8,767 nt of DNA from Nitrospinales bacterium (lineage in GTDB: Bacteria > Nitrospinota_A > UBA7883 > JACRGQ01), in the NCBI GenBank assembly GCA_023248615.1, contig JAHFEI010000068.1, forward strand, positions 1-8,767. Reading direction: 5' to 3'. Every line of letters starts with the position of its first letter. The stretch's first letter is position 1. The notes under the pieces are model-generated. The model was not told where the DNA came from. It did no database searches and saw nothing but the letters and a program-made list of their open reading frames with translations. This document shows, one piece after another, positions 1 through 6,098 of this stretch. Position numbers and translations under genes: made by a program.

Positions 1-42
1 TCGCATTTTCAACACCTCCTGCAAGAATTCCGTCCGTTTCAT
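1..42 (-). CDS. 5' end of a probable IS transposase (partial, runs off the left edge)
   Basis: Only the first 14 codons are present, reading MKRTEFLQEVLKMR from an ATG at 42-40 on the minus strand. A purine-rich GGGGG stretch lies just upstream at the usual ribosome-binding distance. From memory, this N-terminus resembles the start of helix-turn-helix transposases of the ISNCY/IS481-like kind, which often begin with a Leu-Gln-Glu-hydrophobic-Lys-Met-Arg segment. The paired GGACAA...ATGTGCTC repeats immediately upstream (73-113) are what an IS end would look like, and this supports the call more than the short peptide does. The protein would act in the cytoplasm on the element's own ends. The family assignment is tentative because no catalytic part is visible. 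Confidence 0.45.
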   Translation of the reverse strand, partial: MKRTEFLQEVLKMR

Positions 43-72
43 AAAACGCCCCCTTTTGCGTCTTATTAAACC

Positions 73-120
73 GGACAACTCATGTGCTCCCGCACAGGAC
101 AATTGATGTGCTCGCAACAC
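73..120. mobile_element. terminal repeat region of an insertion sequence
   Basis: Two 17-bp copies, GGACAACTCATGTGCTC (73-89) and GGACAATTGATGTGCTC (97-113), match at 15 of 17 positions and are spaced exactly 24 bp apart. They lie between the truncated transposase start and the spacer of the receiver gene. Tandem transposase-binding repeats just outside a transposase start are typical of IS ends. The outer edge probably falls near 119-120, where the minus strand reads GTGTTGC going inward. No target-site duplication can be checked because the other end is outside the window. Confidence 0.5.
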
Positions 121-136
121 GCCCGGGTTTTTTCAT

Positions 137-164
137 TTGTTATTATCTTAATGTTGGGTACAAT
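137..164 (+). promoter_or_regulatory. putative sigma70-type promoter of the receiver gene
   Basis: TTGTTA (137-142) and TACAAT (159-164) are separated by 16 bp. They match the consensus boxes at 4 of 6 and 5 of 6 positions. Transcription would start near 171, leaving a leader of about 60 nt. The -10 box sits inside a short dyad, GGGT(156-159)/ACCC(166-169), so a regulator could act here. The promoter begins only about 17 bp from the IS edge. Confidence 0.4.
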
Positions 165-229
165 AACCCCAATGTCCGTTTAGCGTGGGTGCAGAGGGTA
201 TTTTTACGGTATCACAATAGGGGGTTACT

Positions 230-613
230 TTGGGCGATGGCAGGCCTGTTGTAGTTGTAGACGACGAGTTCTACGTTACAAAAGCGATATCATATCTCTT
301 GCAGGAAGACGGCCTAAGGTGCATAACCACGAACAATGCGGATGACGCTATTGGACTGGTGGAAAAGGAAAACCCGCTTGTGGTGATTTTGGATGTGAAT
401 ATGCCGCAGGTGAACGGATTTGCCATTTGCAAAAAACTGAGGGAAAACCCGAAGAACGACGATATTGCAATAGTGATGCTTACTGCGCGTGGTCAGCAGG
501 AAGATGTTGATATGAGCAAAAAGCTGGGCGCGACGGATTACGTCCTTAAGCCTTTTAACCCAATAGACCTGCGGGACAAAATAAAAGCCATCTACAGCGC
601 CCGCAACGTATAA
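230..613 (+). CDS. stand-alone CheY-like response regulator receiver
   Basis: This 127-residue protein is a single phosphoacceptor receiver domain with no output domain, so it probably works by protein-protein contact in the cytoplasm. All hallmark residues are present: the acidic pair D11/D12 in VVVVDDE, phosphoacceptor D55 in VVILDVNMP, the switch threonine T85 in VMLTA, and lysine K107 in the cis-Pro motif KPF. The length fits a lone receiver (about 120-130 aa). The start is a TTG at 230, chosen because AGGGGG lies 5 nt upstream and because the first beta strand follows at once; no ATG or GTG in this frame fits. No histidine kinase or partner gene is in the window, so the pathway is unknown. 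The gene stands alone, with an IS end upstream and a repeat-bearing spacer downstream. Confidence 0.93.
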   Translation: MGDGRPVVVVDDEFYVTKAISYLLQEDGLRCITTNNADDAIGLVEKENPLVVILDVNMPQVNGFAICKKLRENPKNDDIAIVMLTARGQQEDVDMSKKLGATDYVLKPFNPIDLRDKIKAIYSARNV

Positions 614-645
614 CCCGGCTTTCCCGGCAGGGTGTTGAAAAACCT

Positions 646-687
646 GGAATCTTGTCATCCCTAATTATCTACGGATGCAATGATTCC
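646..687. repeat. imperfect inverted repeat in the receiver-comEC spacer
   Basis: The 15-nt arms GGAATCTTGTCATCC (646-660) and the complement of 673-687 agree at 12 of 15 positions around a 12-nt centre. The arms consist of a perfect 6-bp outer stem (GGAATC/GATTCC), a 4-nt internal mismatch and a perfect 5-bp inner stem (CATCC/GGATG). There is no U-tract after it, so it is not a clear terminator. It resembles a decayed intergenic palindromic repeat, but only one copy is visible. Confidence 0.4.
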
Positions 688-811
688 ATGCGCATGACTG
701 GGCAGTTTATCCTCGATTCCGAAGACAGGAATTCAAAATACCCCAAAACAATTTATAAATATGCCTGATTTGGATATTTTCAAAAGAATAATTTGGTACA
801 GGGCTGATATC

Positions 812-905
812 AAAATTAATTTCCTCCCCTTGAAAGGGGAGGCGCAGGTGGGGTTGAGGAACCTCCCCTTCATCCCCTCCTTGCGAAGGAGGGGAAAGTA
901 ATTTT
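812..905. repeat. 94-bp composite palindromic element (REP/MITE-like)
   Basis: The ends of this stretch are inverted copies of each other: 812-831 matches the complement of 886-905 at 17 of 20 positions. Each end is also the arm of its own short perfect hairpin. These are CCTCCCCTT(823-831)-GA-AAGGGGAGG(834-842), and CCCCTCCTT(874-882)-GCG-AAGGAGGGG(886-894). The element can therefore fold either as two 9-bp hairpins or as one long one. It sits in non-coding DNA and contains no ORF. This architecture is typical of paired REP or miniature inverted-repeat elements that occur in many copies in a genome. The copy number here is unknown. Confidence 0.6.
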
Positions 906-1030
906 AACTTCGGAATCGAGGTTTATTCCCACTCCACAATCTTTATTTCCCCATCCGGGGCATTTACTGGAAAAATTCCTTTACAGCCTTTCCCGAGCAG
1001 TCGCATATTTGGCGCACGGGGCGGGGCGGA

Positions 1031-1039
1031 TGGTAGAAT
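1031..1039 (+). promoter_or_regulatory. putative extended -10 element of comEC
   Basis: TGGTAGAAT contains the extended -10 TG dinucleotide and a TAGAAT box (5 of 6 to TATAAT), 10 nt before the comEC ATG. A weak TTGGCG (1009-1014) lies 19 bp upstream. If this box is used, transcription starts within a few nucleotides of the start codon. That would fit the absence of any Shine-Dalgarno sequence there. Confidence 0.35.
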
Positions 1040-1049
1040 TTTCCTGCCC

Positions 1050-3488
1050 ATGGAGATAAAAAGGTTTCGCCGCCCTTCCATAGAATTCGCGCTCGCGCTC
1101 ATGGGCGGCATCCTCGTCTTCCGGCAGGGGTGGCCGCCCCCGGTATCGGCGCTTGCCGTTACCGCCGTGGCGGTGTTGCTTATCGCGCTTTCCGCCCTGC
1201 CGCTTAAAGCAAGGCCGTTGCTGGCGCTGTTTGCCGTTGCCGGATTTTTGGCCCTGCACCGCGCAGATGCGGCGTTCGACGCCAGCGACCATATCAGCCG
1301 GTTCCTCCCGGCGAAAAAGGCGGTTCTCTCCGGCACGGTGCGCACCCCCATAGACTACTTTCCGCACGGCTACCGGTTCGGGCTGGCGGCGGAAAAGCTT
1401 GATGGCAGGCCAGTATCCGGGCTGGTGCAGGTAAGCGTATACAAGGGCGATGCACCGCCGCCGCTACCCGGCGACCAGGTGGAGCTTTCCGATGTCGGCG
1501 TAAAACCGGTGATAGGCTTCCGCAATTTCGATGGCTTCGACTACGAGCGGTTTATGAAAGACAGGGGAGTGGCCGGGCGCGCCAACCTGCGCCGTGTGGA
1601 GGATATGCGCGTGAAGCAGGCCGCAAGCCACTGGCGGGCCGAAACATTTTGCGAAATCCTGCGGAGGGATATCCACGGTTTCATACTAAAAGAATTCCCG
1701 GAAAACGAACGCGCCTCCGCATCGGCAATGACTGTAGGCATAACCGGCGGGCTGGATAAGCAACTACGGCGCAACTACGCGGTGGCGGGTATAGCCCACC
1801 TGCTGGCGGTTTCGGGCTTGCATGTCGGCTTCATCAGCGCCATTGCGTACCTGCTGTTCCACTACGCATCTTTTTACGCGCTGTACCTGTTGCGCCGGCG
1901 CTGGACAGAAGCTGGCATACACCGAAAGGTCGCCGCGTTTTTGTGCATCATCGCGGTTTTTGTTTTCGTGCTTACGGCGGGCGCCAGCGTTTCTTCGCAA
2001 AGGGCGGGGATAATGGCGGCGGTCTTTTTCCTCTCGATGGTCGCAGGAAGGGAGGGGGAACTGCTGAACTCGCTGGCACTTTCCGCCATCGTGGTACTAC
2101 TGCTGGATCCGGCGGCGCTTTTCAGTGCATCGTTCATACTCTCGTACCTGGCGGTGCTTGCCATTGCCCTGCTGTTTATGCGCGAGAAGGAGGAGCCGGA
2201 AGGCGCGGCGGACAAGCTGGCGGCGCTGGAAAAACCTACTGTGTTTAAGCGCATAAAACGGTCTGCTATCGAAACGGTAAAAATATCGCTCGCAGTAAGC
2301 GCCATCACCGCCCCCGCGCTTATGGCCATTTTCAACGAGACGCAGGGCGGCGGTATACTGACGAACCTTATTGCCATCCCACTGGCGGCGTTTGCCGTGC
2401 CGTCCGTGTTCATCGCCGCCGCGCTGGGTTGGGTGTGGCTACCTCTGGGAGAAACGCTGGGCTGGTTTTCCTCGTTCGCGTTTTGGGGGATAAATTTCGC
2501 CGCGCGGTTTTTCGGCTCGTCCTCCCTCTTCACTTTTGCGGGCCCCGCCCCGGCGGCTTGGCTGGTGTGTTTGTTCTACTGTGTTTACGCCCTATGGGTG
2601 GTGCGGCATCGGCTTTTTCCCGTTTCGGCGGCCCTGCTTTGCGTTGCCATCGCGTTTTTCTACTGGCCACAGGATAGGCAGTATACCGAGTTGCGTTTTA
2701 TAGATGTGGGGCAAGGAGATGCAACACTGGTGATGCTAAAAGACGGCACGAACATACTGGTAGATGGCGGGGTGCGGTTCGGCAATTTCGACGCCGGGGA
2801 GCTTGCGGTATTGCCGGAGCTTCGGCGTTTGGGGATACGCAAGCTGGATGCGGTGATAGCTACCCACGGCGATATGGACCATGTGGGCGGGCTTTCCGCC
2901 GTGATGAAAGGGGTGCGCGTACTGCGCTATATGGATAACGGCGAACCGCACCGGGCGCTGGATGTGCTACGCAAAATCGCGGATAGCCGGGGCATCTCCT
3001 GCTTTGTGCTACACGGCGGGCGCAACCTGCCGCTCTCTCGCAACGCGGTGTTGTCGGTGTTGCATCCGTCGTCGCAGTTTATCCAGGAGTACCCGGACAG
3101 CAAGAACAACAACCTCTCGCTCATGCTGATGTTGCAAACGGAGGGGAAAAGGATACTGCTACCGGCCGATAACGAAAAGCAGGCGGAAAAATACCTGCTG
3201 GCGGAAGGGGCAAATTTAAAGGCGGACGTGCTGAAGGTGGCGCACCACGGCTCTGGCGGCTCCACTACTCCCGATTTTCTGGAGGCGGTATCGCCGCGAG
3301 TGGCAATCATCAGCGTGGGGCGGATGAACGCGTACCACATGCCGGCAAAAAGGACTATGGCAACGCTTGGCGAACATCCGATAGACGTGTACCAGACAAA
3401 AGAGCAGGGCGAAGTGTCGCTTACCCTGCGTGACGGCAAGTTTTTTGTGAAGACGTATACGGAGCCGGACGGCGAACGGGATTATTGA
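1050..3488 (+). CDS. comEC: ComEC/Rec2 family DNA internalization channel
   Basis: This is an inner-membrane protein that moves single-stranded DNA into the cytoplasm during natural transformation. It is 812 residues, full length for the family. Three regions are visible. An N-terminal membrane plus soluble region (about 1-200) contains the OB-like domain. The polytopic Competence domain (about 215-540) carries the family signature HLLAVSGLHVGF, with H250, S255, G256 and H258. The C-terminal metallo-beta-lactamase-like domain starts at D552 in DVGQGD. Its probable metal ligands are H606, D608, D610 and H611 in THGDMDHVGG, D707 in LLPADNE, and H732/H733 in AHHGS. The last motif reads NAYHMP, with H763 two residues before the proline instead of the common YGHP. 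The ATG start has no obvious Shine-Dalgarno, but a -10-like box lies 10 nt upstream. The stop is 7 bp from the convergent gene. No other competence gene is in the window. Confidence 0.95.
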   Translation: MEIKRFRRPSIEFALALMGGILVFRQGWPPPVSALAVTAVAVLLIALSALPLKARPLLALFAVAGFLALHRADAAFDASDHISRFLPAKKAVLSGTVRTPIDYFPHGYRFGLAAEKLDGRPVSGLVQVSVYKGDAPPPLPGDQVELSDVGVKPVIGFRNFDGFDYERFMKDRGVAGRANLRRVEDMRVKQAASHWRAETFCEILRRDIHGFILKEFPENERASASAMTVGITGGLDKQLRRNYAVAGIAHLLAVSGLHVGFISAIAYLLFHYASFYALYLLRRRWTEAGIHRKVAAFLCIIAVFVFVLTAGASVSSQRAGIMAAVFFLSMVAGREGELLNSLALSAIVVLLLDPAALFSASFILSYLAVLAIALLFMREKEEPEGAADKLAALEKPTVFKRIKRSAIETVKISLAVSAITAPALMAIFNETQGGGILTNLIAIPLAAFAVPSVFIAAALGWVWLPLGETLGWFSSFAFWGINFAARFFGSSSLFTFAGPAPAAWLVCLFYCVYALWVVRHRLFPVSAALLCVAIAFFYWPQDRQYTELRFIDVGQGDATLVMLKDGTNILVDGGVRFGNFDAGELAVLPELRRLGIRKLDAVIATHGDMDHVGGLSAVMKGVRVLRYMDNGEPHRALDVLRKIADSRGISCFVLHGGRNLPLSRNAVLSVLHPSSQFIQEYPDSKNNNLSLMLMLQTEGKRILLPADNEKQAEKYLLAEGANLKADVLKVAHHGSGGSTTPDFLEAVSPRVAIISVGRMNAYHMPAKRTMATLGEHPIDVYQTKEQGEVSLTLRDGKFFVKTYTEPDGERDY

Positions 3489-3495
3489 CGGACGC

Positions 3496-3804
3496 CTATT
3501 CCAGCGAGACCCTCATGCGGTTCAATTCATCCGCCATGTTTTTAAGCGATGCTGAAAAATTCTTCTCCATCCTTTTGAGTACAAAAAGGAGCAGTAGCTG
3601 TATCACCACGAAAAAAATCTTCCGGATGAAAATAAAGACAAGCCCCAAAAACATGTTGATGCCGGAAAGGATAACGATGGCCATCTGCGCCAGCGTGGTG
3701 TATCCGTGATACGCGAGAAGATAGTAGTGCGCCACAAACCCGGCCGCGCCAAGCGCCAGCAGGTACCAGCCGAAAAGGGTAACGGGTAGCAACAACTTCT
3801 TCAT
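3496..3804 (-). CDS. small three-helix membrane protein, function unknown
   Basis: I do not recognise a family. The 102-residue protein has three strongly hydrophobic stretches, about residues 4-31, 40-60 and 62-77. A charged, probably helical tail follows (78-102: KRMEKNF...DELNRMR), which could face the cytoplasm and form an amphipathic or coiled helix. The pattern of hydrophobic blocks and charged loop residues is that of a real inner-membrane protein rather than an antisense shadow, and it does not overlap another good gene. The ATG at 3804 is preceded by TAGTAT and AGAGG, so the signal is either a very close ribosome site or a leaderless start. It lies downstream of and in the same direction as the nfeD-like gene (180-bp gap), so joint transcription is possible. 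It converges on comEC with a 7-bp gap. Confidence 0.72.
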   Translation of the reverse strand: MKKLLLPVTLFGWYLLALGAAGFVAHYYLLAYHGYTTLAQMAIVILSGINMFLGLVFIFIRKIFFVVIQLLLLFVLKRMEKNFSASLKNMADELNRMRVSLE

Positions 3805-3900
3805 GCCTCTATACTAACCACGGCGGCGCTTTTTGTCCTGCTTTCTTTTGTGCAAAGCAAAACCCCGAATGGGCAATAACCACAAAAACACACGAGGTAC

Positions 3901-3928
3901 GTAGCGGAAACAGGAATGTTTACGCTAC
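3901..3928. repeat. imperfect palindrome in the nfeD to small-membrane-gene spacer
   Basis: GTAGCG(3901-3906) pairs perfectly with CGCTAC(3923-3928). After a single G/A mismatch, AAACA(3908-3912) pairs with TGTTT(3917-3921) around a GGAA loop. The stem is thus 11 bp with one mismatch. No T-run follows directly on either strand, so it is not a clear intrinsic terminator. It looks like a dispersed intergenic palindrome. From memory, related AGACAGGAATGTCT-type palindromes recur in several bacterial genomes, but I cannot confirm that here. Confidence 0.5.
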
Positions 3929-3984
3929 CAACGAGGAGCCCAAATTGGACTCGGAATTGAGAGCGAACGATCCCAGTGTAGGAC

Positions 3985-5271
3985 TCAGTTCCCCGTGCGC
4001 CGGACGATAAGGGATATCCCTTCTTTCCTTACCACCGTTATCCGTTCACCTTTCGCCGCCTCTCCCTGCTCCATGCTGGCTTGCCATATCTCACCATCCA
4101 GGTCCACCTGTCCGGCGGGCTTCAAATCCGAGAGCGCCATCCCCTCCAGCCCTATCAATCCCTCTACGCCGGTAGGCACCTTTTTCGGCTTGAAAAAAAT
4201 CCCATACCCCACCACGGCAAAAAACAGCCCTCCCATGATAACGGCTATCGGGATGATGGCGGTTATCTGCACACGCATGTATTGCGCGGGGGCGTCTATA
4301 AGCATCGTCCCGCCCATGACTATCGCCACAATGCCTCCGAGGGTAAGCGCACCGTGGCTGGTGACAAATAGCTCCGCCACGAACATAAGCACCCCAAGCA
4401 GTAGCAACAATATGGCGGCGTAATTTACGGGCAGGGATTGCATGGCGTAAAAGCCGAGTATCAGGCAGATGCCGCCGATTACGCCGGGCAAAATAACGCC
4501 GGGGTTTGCCAGCTCGAAAAATATCCCATAAAAACCAAGCATCAGCAGGATGTAGGCGATGGTCGGATCGGAAATGGCGTTCAGTATTTTATGCCGTTGC
4601 GTCATATCCGTGTAGGTGGTGTGCGGAGAGCCAAGCCGTAAGGTAATCTCCGCGCCGCCCGTTTTTATCTTCCGCCCATCGGCCTGCTTAAGGAGGTCGT
4701 CCAAGTCTTTCGCTATTATGTCCGTTACCTTTTGCCCCAGCGCATCCTGCTCGCCCAGGCTTACGCTGGTGCGCACCGCCTTCTCCGCCCATTCGGCGTT
4801 GCGCCCTCGCTCCACGGCAAGCGATTTTATGTACGCCGCCGCATCGTTTTCCACTTTCTTGCCCATTGTTTCGTCCATCTTCTGCCCCAGGTTTACTGGG
4901 TGGGCAGAACCTTGGCTGGTGCCGGGCGCCATGGCGGAAAGGTGCGCCGCCATGGCTATAAACGTGCCTGCGCTGGCGGCACGGGAGCCGGATGGCGCCA
5001 CATAAACCGCCACCGGTATCTTGGAGGCCATTATCTCTTTCACGATTATGCGCATGGAGGTATCCAGCCCGCCGGGGGTATCCAGCATTATCACTATCAG
5101 GTCCGCCGATTTTCCGCCGTTTATGCTCGCTATGCCCCCGCCCAGATATTCCGCCGCACCGGGGTTTATTACCCCATTGAACCGTAAAACATTAATTTCG
5201 GACGGAAATGAGGGGGTGCAAAACAGGATAAGCATGGAAAAGGACGCCACCAAAACTCTTAAAACGCGCAT
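3985..5271 (-). CDS. nfeD: long-form NfeD family membrane serine protease (ClpP-class)
   Basis: This 428-residue protein matches the long NfeD (1510-N type) plan. A signal peptide (about 1-24, hydrophobic core 4-18) leads into a ClpP-like serine protease domain (25-215) facing the periplasm. Its oxyanion GG is at 67-68 in DTPGGL, and the nucleophile is S100 in SRAASAGTFI. The lysine of the Ser-Lys dyad is most likely K139 in KKVEND, judged by memory of the archaeal PH1510 protease. Four or more membrane helices follow (about 236-360), with the family motif FFELANPGVILPG at 251-263. A C-terminal NfeD OB-fold begins near 368 (TGVEGLIG). Family members cleave membrane-associated substrates such as stomatin. 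The usual slipin/stomatin partner gene is not adjacent on either side. The ATG was chosen because it gives a proper signal peptide; the nearest GGAG is 11 nt upstream, slightly far. Confidence 0.92.
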   Translation of the reverse strand: MRVLRVLVASFSMLILFCTPSFPSEINVLRFNGVINPGAAEYLGGGIASINGGKSADLIVIMLDTPGGLDTSMRIIVKEIMASKIPVAVYVAPSGSRAASAGTFIAMAAHLSAMAPGTSQGSAHPVNLGQKMDETMGKKVENDAAAYIKSLAVERGRNAEWAEKAVRTSVSLGEQDALGQKVTDIIAKDLDDLLKQADGRKIKTGGAEITLRLGSPHTTYTDMTQRHKILNAISDPTIAYILLMLGFYGIFFELANPGVILPGVIGGICLILGFYAMQSLPVNYAAILLLLLGVLMFVAELFVTSHGALTLGGIVAIVMGGTMLIDAPAQYMRVQITAIIPIAVIMGGLFFAVVGYGIFFKPKKVPTGVEGLIGLEGMALSDLKPAGQVDLDGEIWQASMEQGEAAKGERITVVRKEGISLIVRRTGN

Positions 5272-5332
5272 GGTGCGGTTTTCTCCGTCACACGGGAAAA
5301 GATTCTTTTAATAACCCAGACCGGATTAACAG

Positions 5333-5361
5333 TTGAATGCCACACCCGAATTATATATCAT
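5333..5361 (+). promoter_or_regulatory. probable promoter of tRNA-Leu
   Basis: TTGAAT (5333-5338) and TATCAT (5356-5361) are spaced by 17 bp. They match the sigma70 consensus at 4 of 6 and 5 of 6 positions. The start would fall near 5368, about 14 nt before the mature tRNA 5' end, which is normal for a bacterial tRNA precursor. An AT-rich alternative TATATC begins 2 bp earlier. Confidence 0.55.
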
Positions 5362-5381
5362 CCTTACTTCGTATCCCTAGT

Positions 5382-5466
5382 GCCGACGTGGTGGAATTGG
5401 TAGACACACCGTCTTGAGGGGGCGGCGGCGCGAGCTGTGCCAGTTCGAATCTGGCCGTCGGCACCA
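5382..5466 (+). tRNA. tRNA-Leu, anticodon GAG
   Basis: The complete class II tRNA folds without gaps. The acceptor stem GCCGACG (5382-5388) pairs with CGTCGGC (5456-5462), followed by discriminator A and an encoded CCA (5464-5466). The D-arm stem is GTG/CAC (5391-5393 with 5405-5407). The anticodon stem CCGTC/GGCGG encloses the loop TTGAGGG, with anticodon GAG at 5416-5418, which reads CTC/CTT leucine codons. The long variable arm includes a CGGC/GCTG stem. The T-arm GCCAG-TTCGAAT-CTGGC is at 5439-5455. The long variable arm and A73 are leucine hallmarks. The gene is followed by TTTTT but no hairpin. Its 3' end marks the left side of a compositionally different region. Confidence 0.97.
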
Positions 5467-5685
5467 TTTTTACCGTTCTACCTTACGGATATCATCAGCC
5501 TTATCGGCAACGCCGGAAGGGTGGGCTTCGGGCTGTAGTTCGCGGTTGGTGATGCCCCAGCGCGATTACCGAAAGTTCACCCCGGGAAAGGGCAAGCCGC
5601 CTAAGCAAAGTTCTCCATGTTGCAGGTCAATGCGACTGGCTCTCAAAAAAAATAAAAAAGTGGTTTAGGAAAAAGAGCTAGAGAG

Positions 5686-5719
5686 AACCTACCACCTGCT
5701 CCTTTCCTGTAGGTAGGTT
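5686..5719. repeat. 8-bp inverted repeat, hairpin
   Basis: AACCTACC (5686-5693) and GGTAGGTT (5712-5719) are perfect complements with an 18-nt loop. The sequence after it is only mildly T-rich (TATTG), so terminator function is weak. It could be a structured RNA element or a regulator site in the presumed island. Confidence 0.4.
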
Positions 5720-5747
5720 TATTGCCTCCAGCAGCCCCAATTGTAAA

Positions 5748-5774
5748 AACTCCCCCGAAAGGGGTTGTTGTTTT
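5748..5774. terminator. GAAA-tetraloop hairpin with flanking T-rich tracts
   Basis: CCCC (5753-5756), GAAA, GGGG (5761-5764) form a tetraloop hairpin. AAC/GTT (5748-5750 with 5767-5769) extends it across a small internal loop. On the plus strand it is followed by TTGTTGTTTT. On the minus strand it is followed by GAGTTTTT. It could therefore end transcripts from either side, with the minus-strand reading slightly better. The stem is short, so the call is tentative. Confidence 0.35.
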
Positions 5775-5837
5775 CGCCCGTTCTGGTAGCCTTGGCATCA
5801 GGATTTATGATTAAGAAGGATTGGTAGTCGAATTTTC

Positions 5838-5849
5838 CCACATATGTGG
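5838..5849. promoter_or_regulatory. perfect 12-bp palindrome, possible operator
   Basis: CCACATATGTGG is a perfect dyad in AT-rich, apparently non-coding DNA. Such a site could bind a dimeric regulator, but no regulator gene is nearby and there is one copy only. Confidence 0.25.
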
Positions 5850-5865
5850 CAAGACAGTGCTACAC

Positions 5866-6075
5866 TCAAGTTGAGGAGGCGAAGCCCCGATAAGTACTAT
5901 AGTTAGGTTTTTTAGAGTCCAGCGTACTAAACATGAGTTTGGAAAAAACAAGTTGCATTTTTTTAGGTGGCTTGGTAGCCTGTAAATCGGCGCCAACTAG
6001 TGTAGAGTCTGTTGTTGAAATTCTGTGTAGGGAAGAGTTAATTATGTTGTTTTTAGACGGGACAGGCGGCTTCAT
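5866..6075 (-). CDS. possible 69-residue small ORF opposite the 48-residue one
   Basis: This minus-strand frame begins MKPPVPSKNNIINSSLHRIS, is rich in Ser, Lys and Thr, and ends ...YRGFASST. AGAGAG lies about 5 nt before its ATG, a better ribosome site than the plus-strand competitor has. The hairpin at 5748-5774, with GAGTTTTT on this strand, could end its transcript about 100 nt downstream. Composition does not look like a folded protein, and no family is recognised. It overlaps the plus-strand small ORF almost completely, so at most one is likely real. If made, it would be transcribed divergently from the RelA/SpoT-domain gene. Confidence 0.18.
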   Translation of the reverse strand: MKPPVPSKNNIINSSLHRISTTDSTLVGADLQATKPPKKMQLVFSKLMFSTLDSKKPNYSTYRGFASST

Positions 6076-6079
6076 TTAA
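5933..6079 (+). CDS. possible 48-residue small ORF ending at a terminator
   Basis: An ATG-initiated frame reads MSLEKTSCIFLGGLVACKSA and continues to ...LFLDGTGGFI. Its stop lies 20 bp before the strong intrinsic terminator at 6099-6126, which is what a real last gene of a transcript would show. Against it, there is no Shine-Dalgarno at a useful distance (only GAG 15 nt upstream). The only promoter-like boxes, TTGAGG (5871-5876) and TACTAT (5895-5900), are weak. An opposite-strand ORF covers the same bases. It has no recognised family. If translated, it could be an antitoxin-sized partner of the RelA/SpoT-domain gene downstream; otherwise the same stretch may be a non-coding RNA. Existence is uncertain. 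Confidence 0.2.
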   Translation: MSLEKTSCIFLGGLVACKSAPTSVESVVEILCREELIMLFLDGTGGFI

Positions 6080-6098
6080 TCTCTCTGGTAGCATTTAT

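Larger units (their letters stand above)
614..1049. other. gene-free spacer between receiver gene and comEC
   Basis: No convincing ORF is present on either strand; the minus-strand frames that extend from comEC into this spacer are antisense shadows. The spacer holds the two palindromic repeats at 646-687 and 812-905 and, at its right end, a possible extended -10 promoter of comEC. Its left part (614-690) has no strong intrinsic terminator for the receiver gene. Confidence 0.7.

Noticed and set aside
614..634. CCGG-CCGG hairpin just after the receiver stop as a terminator
   Set aside because: The stem is only about 4 bp and no T-run follows.
923..1351. minus-strand ORFs reaching from comEC into the spacer
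   Set aside because: Mostly antisense to comEC, with biased composition. The part outside comEC is too short to be informative.
1874..2533. 219-codon minus-strand ORF inside comEC
   Set aside because: Antisense shadow: low-complexity Ala/Ser/Met composition opposite a well-supported membrane domain.
2927..3439. 170-codon minus-strand ORF inside comEC
   Set aside because: Antisense to the conserved lactamase-like domain, with Ser/Arg/Cys-rich composition and no family features.
5414..5668. 84-codon plus-strand ORF starting in tRNA-Leu
   Set aside because: It begins inside the tRNA anticodon region, has no ribosome site, and its Arg/Ser-rich translation looks like random GC-rich sequence.
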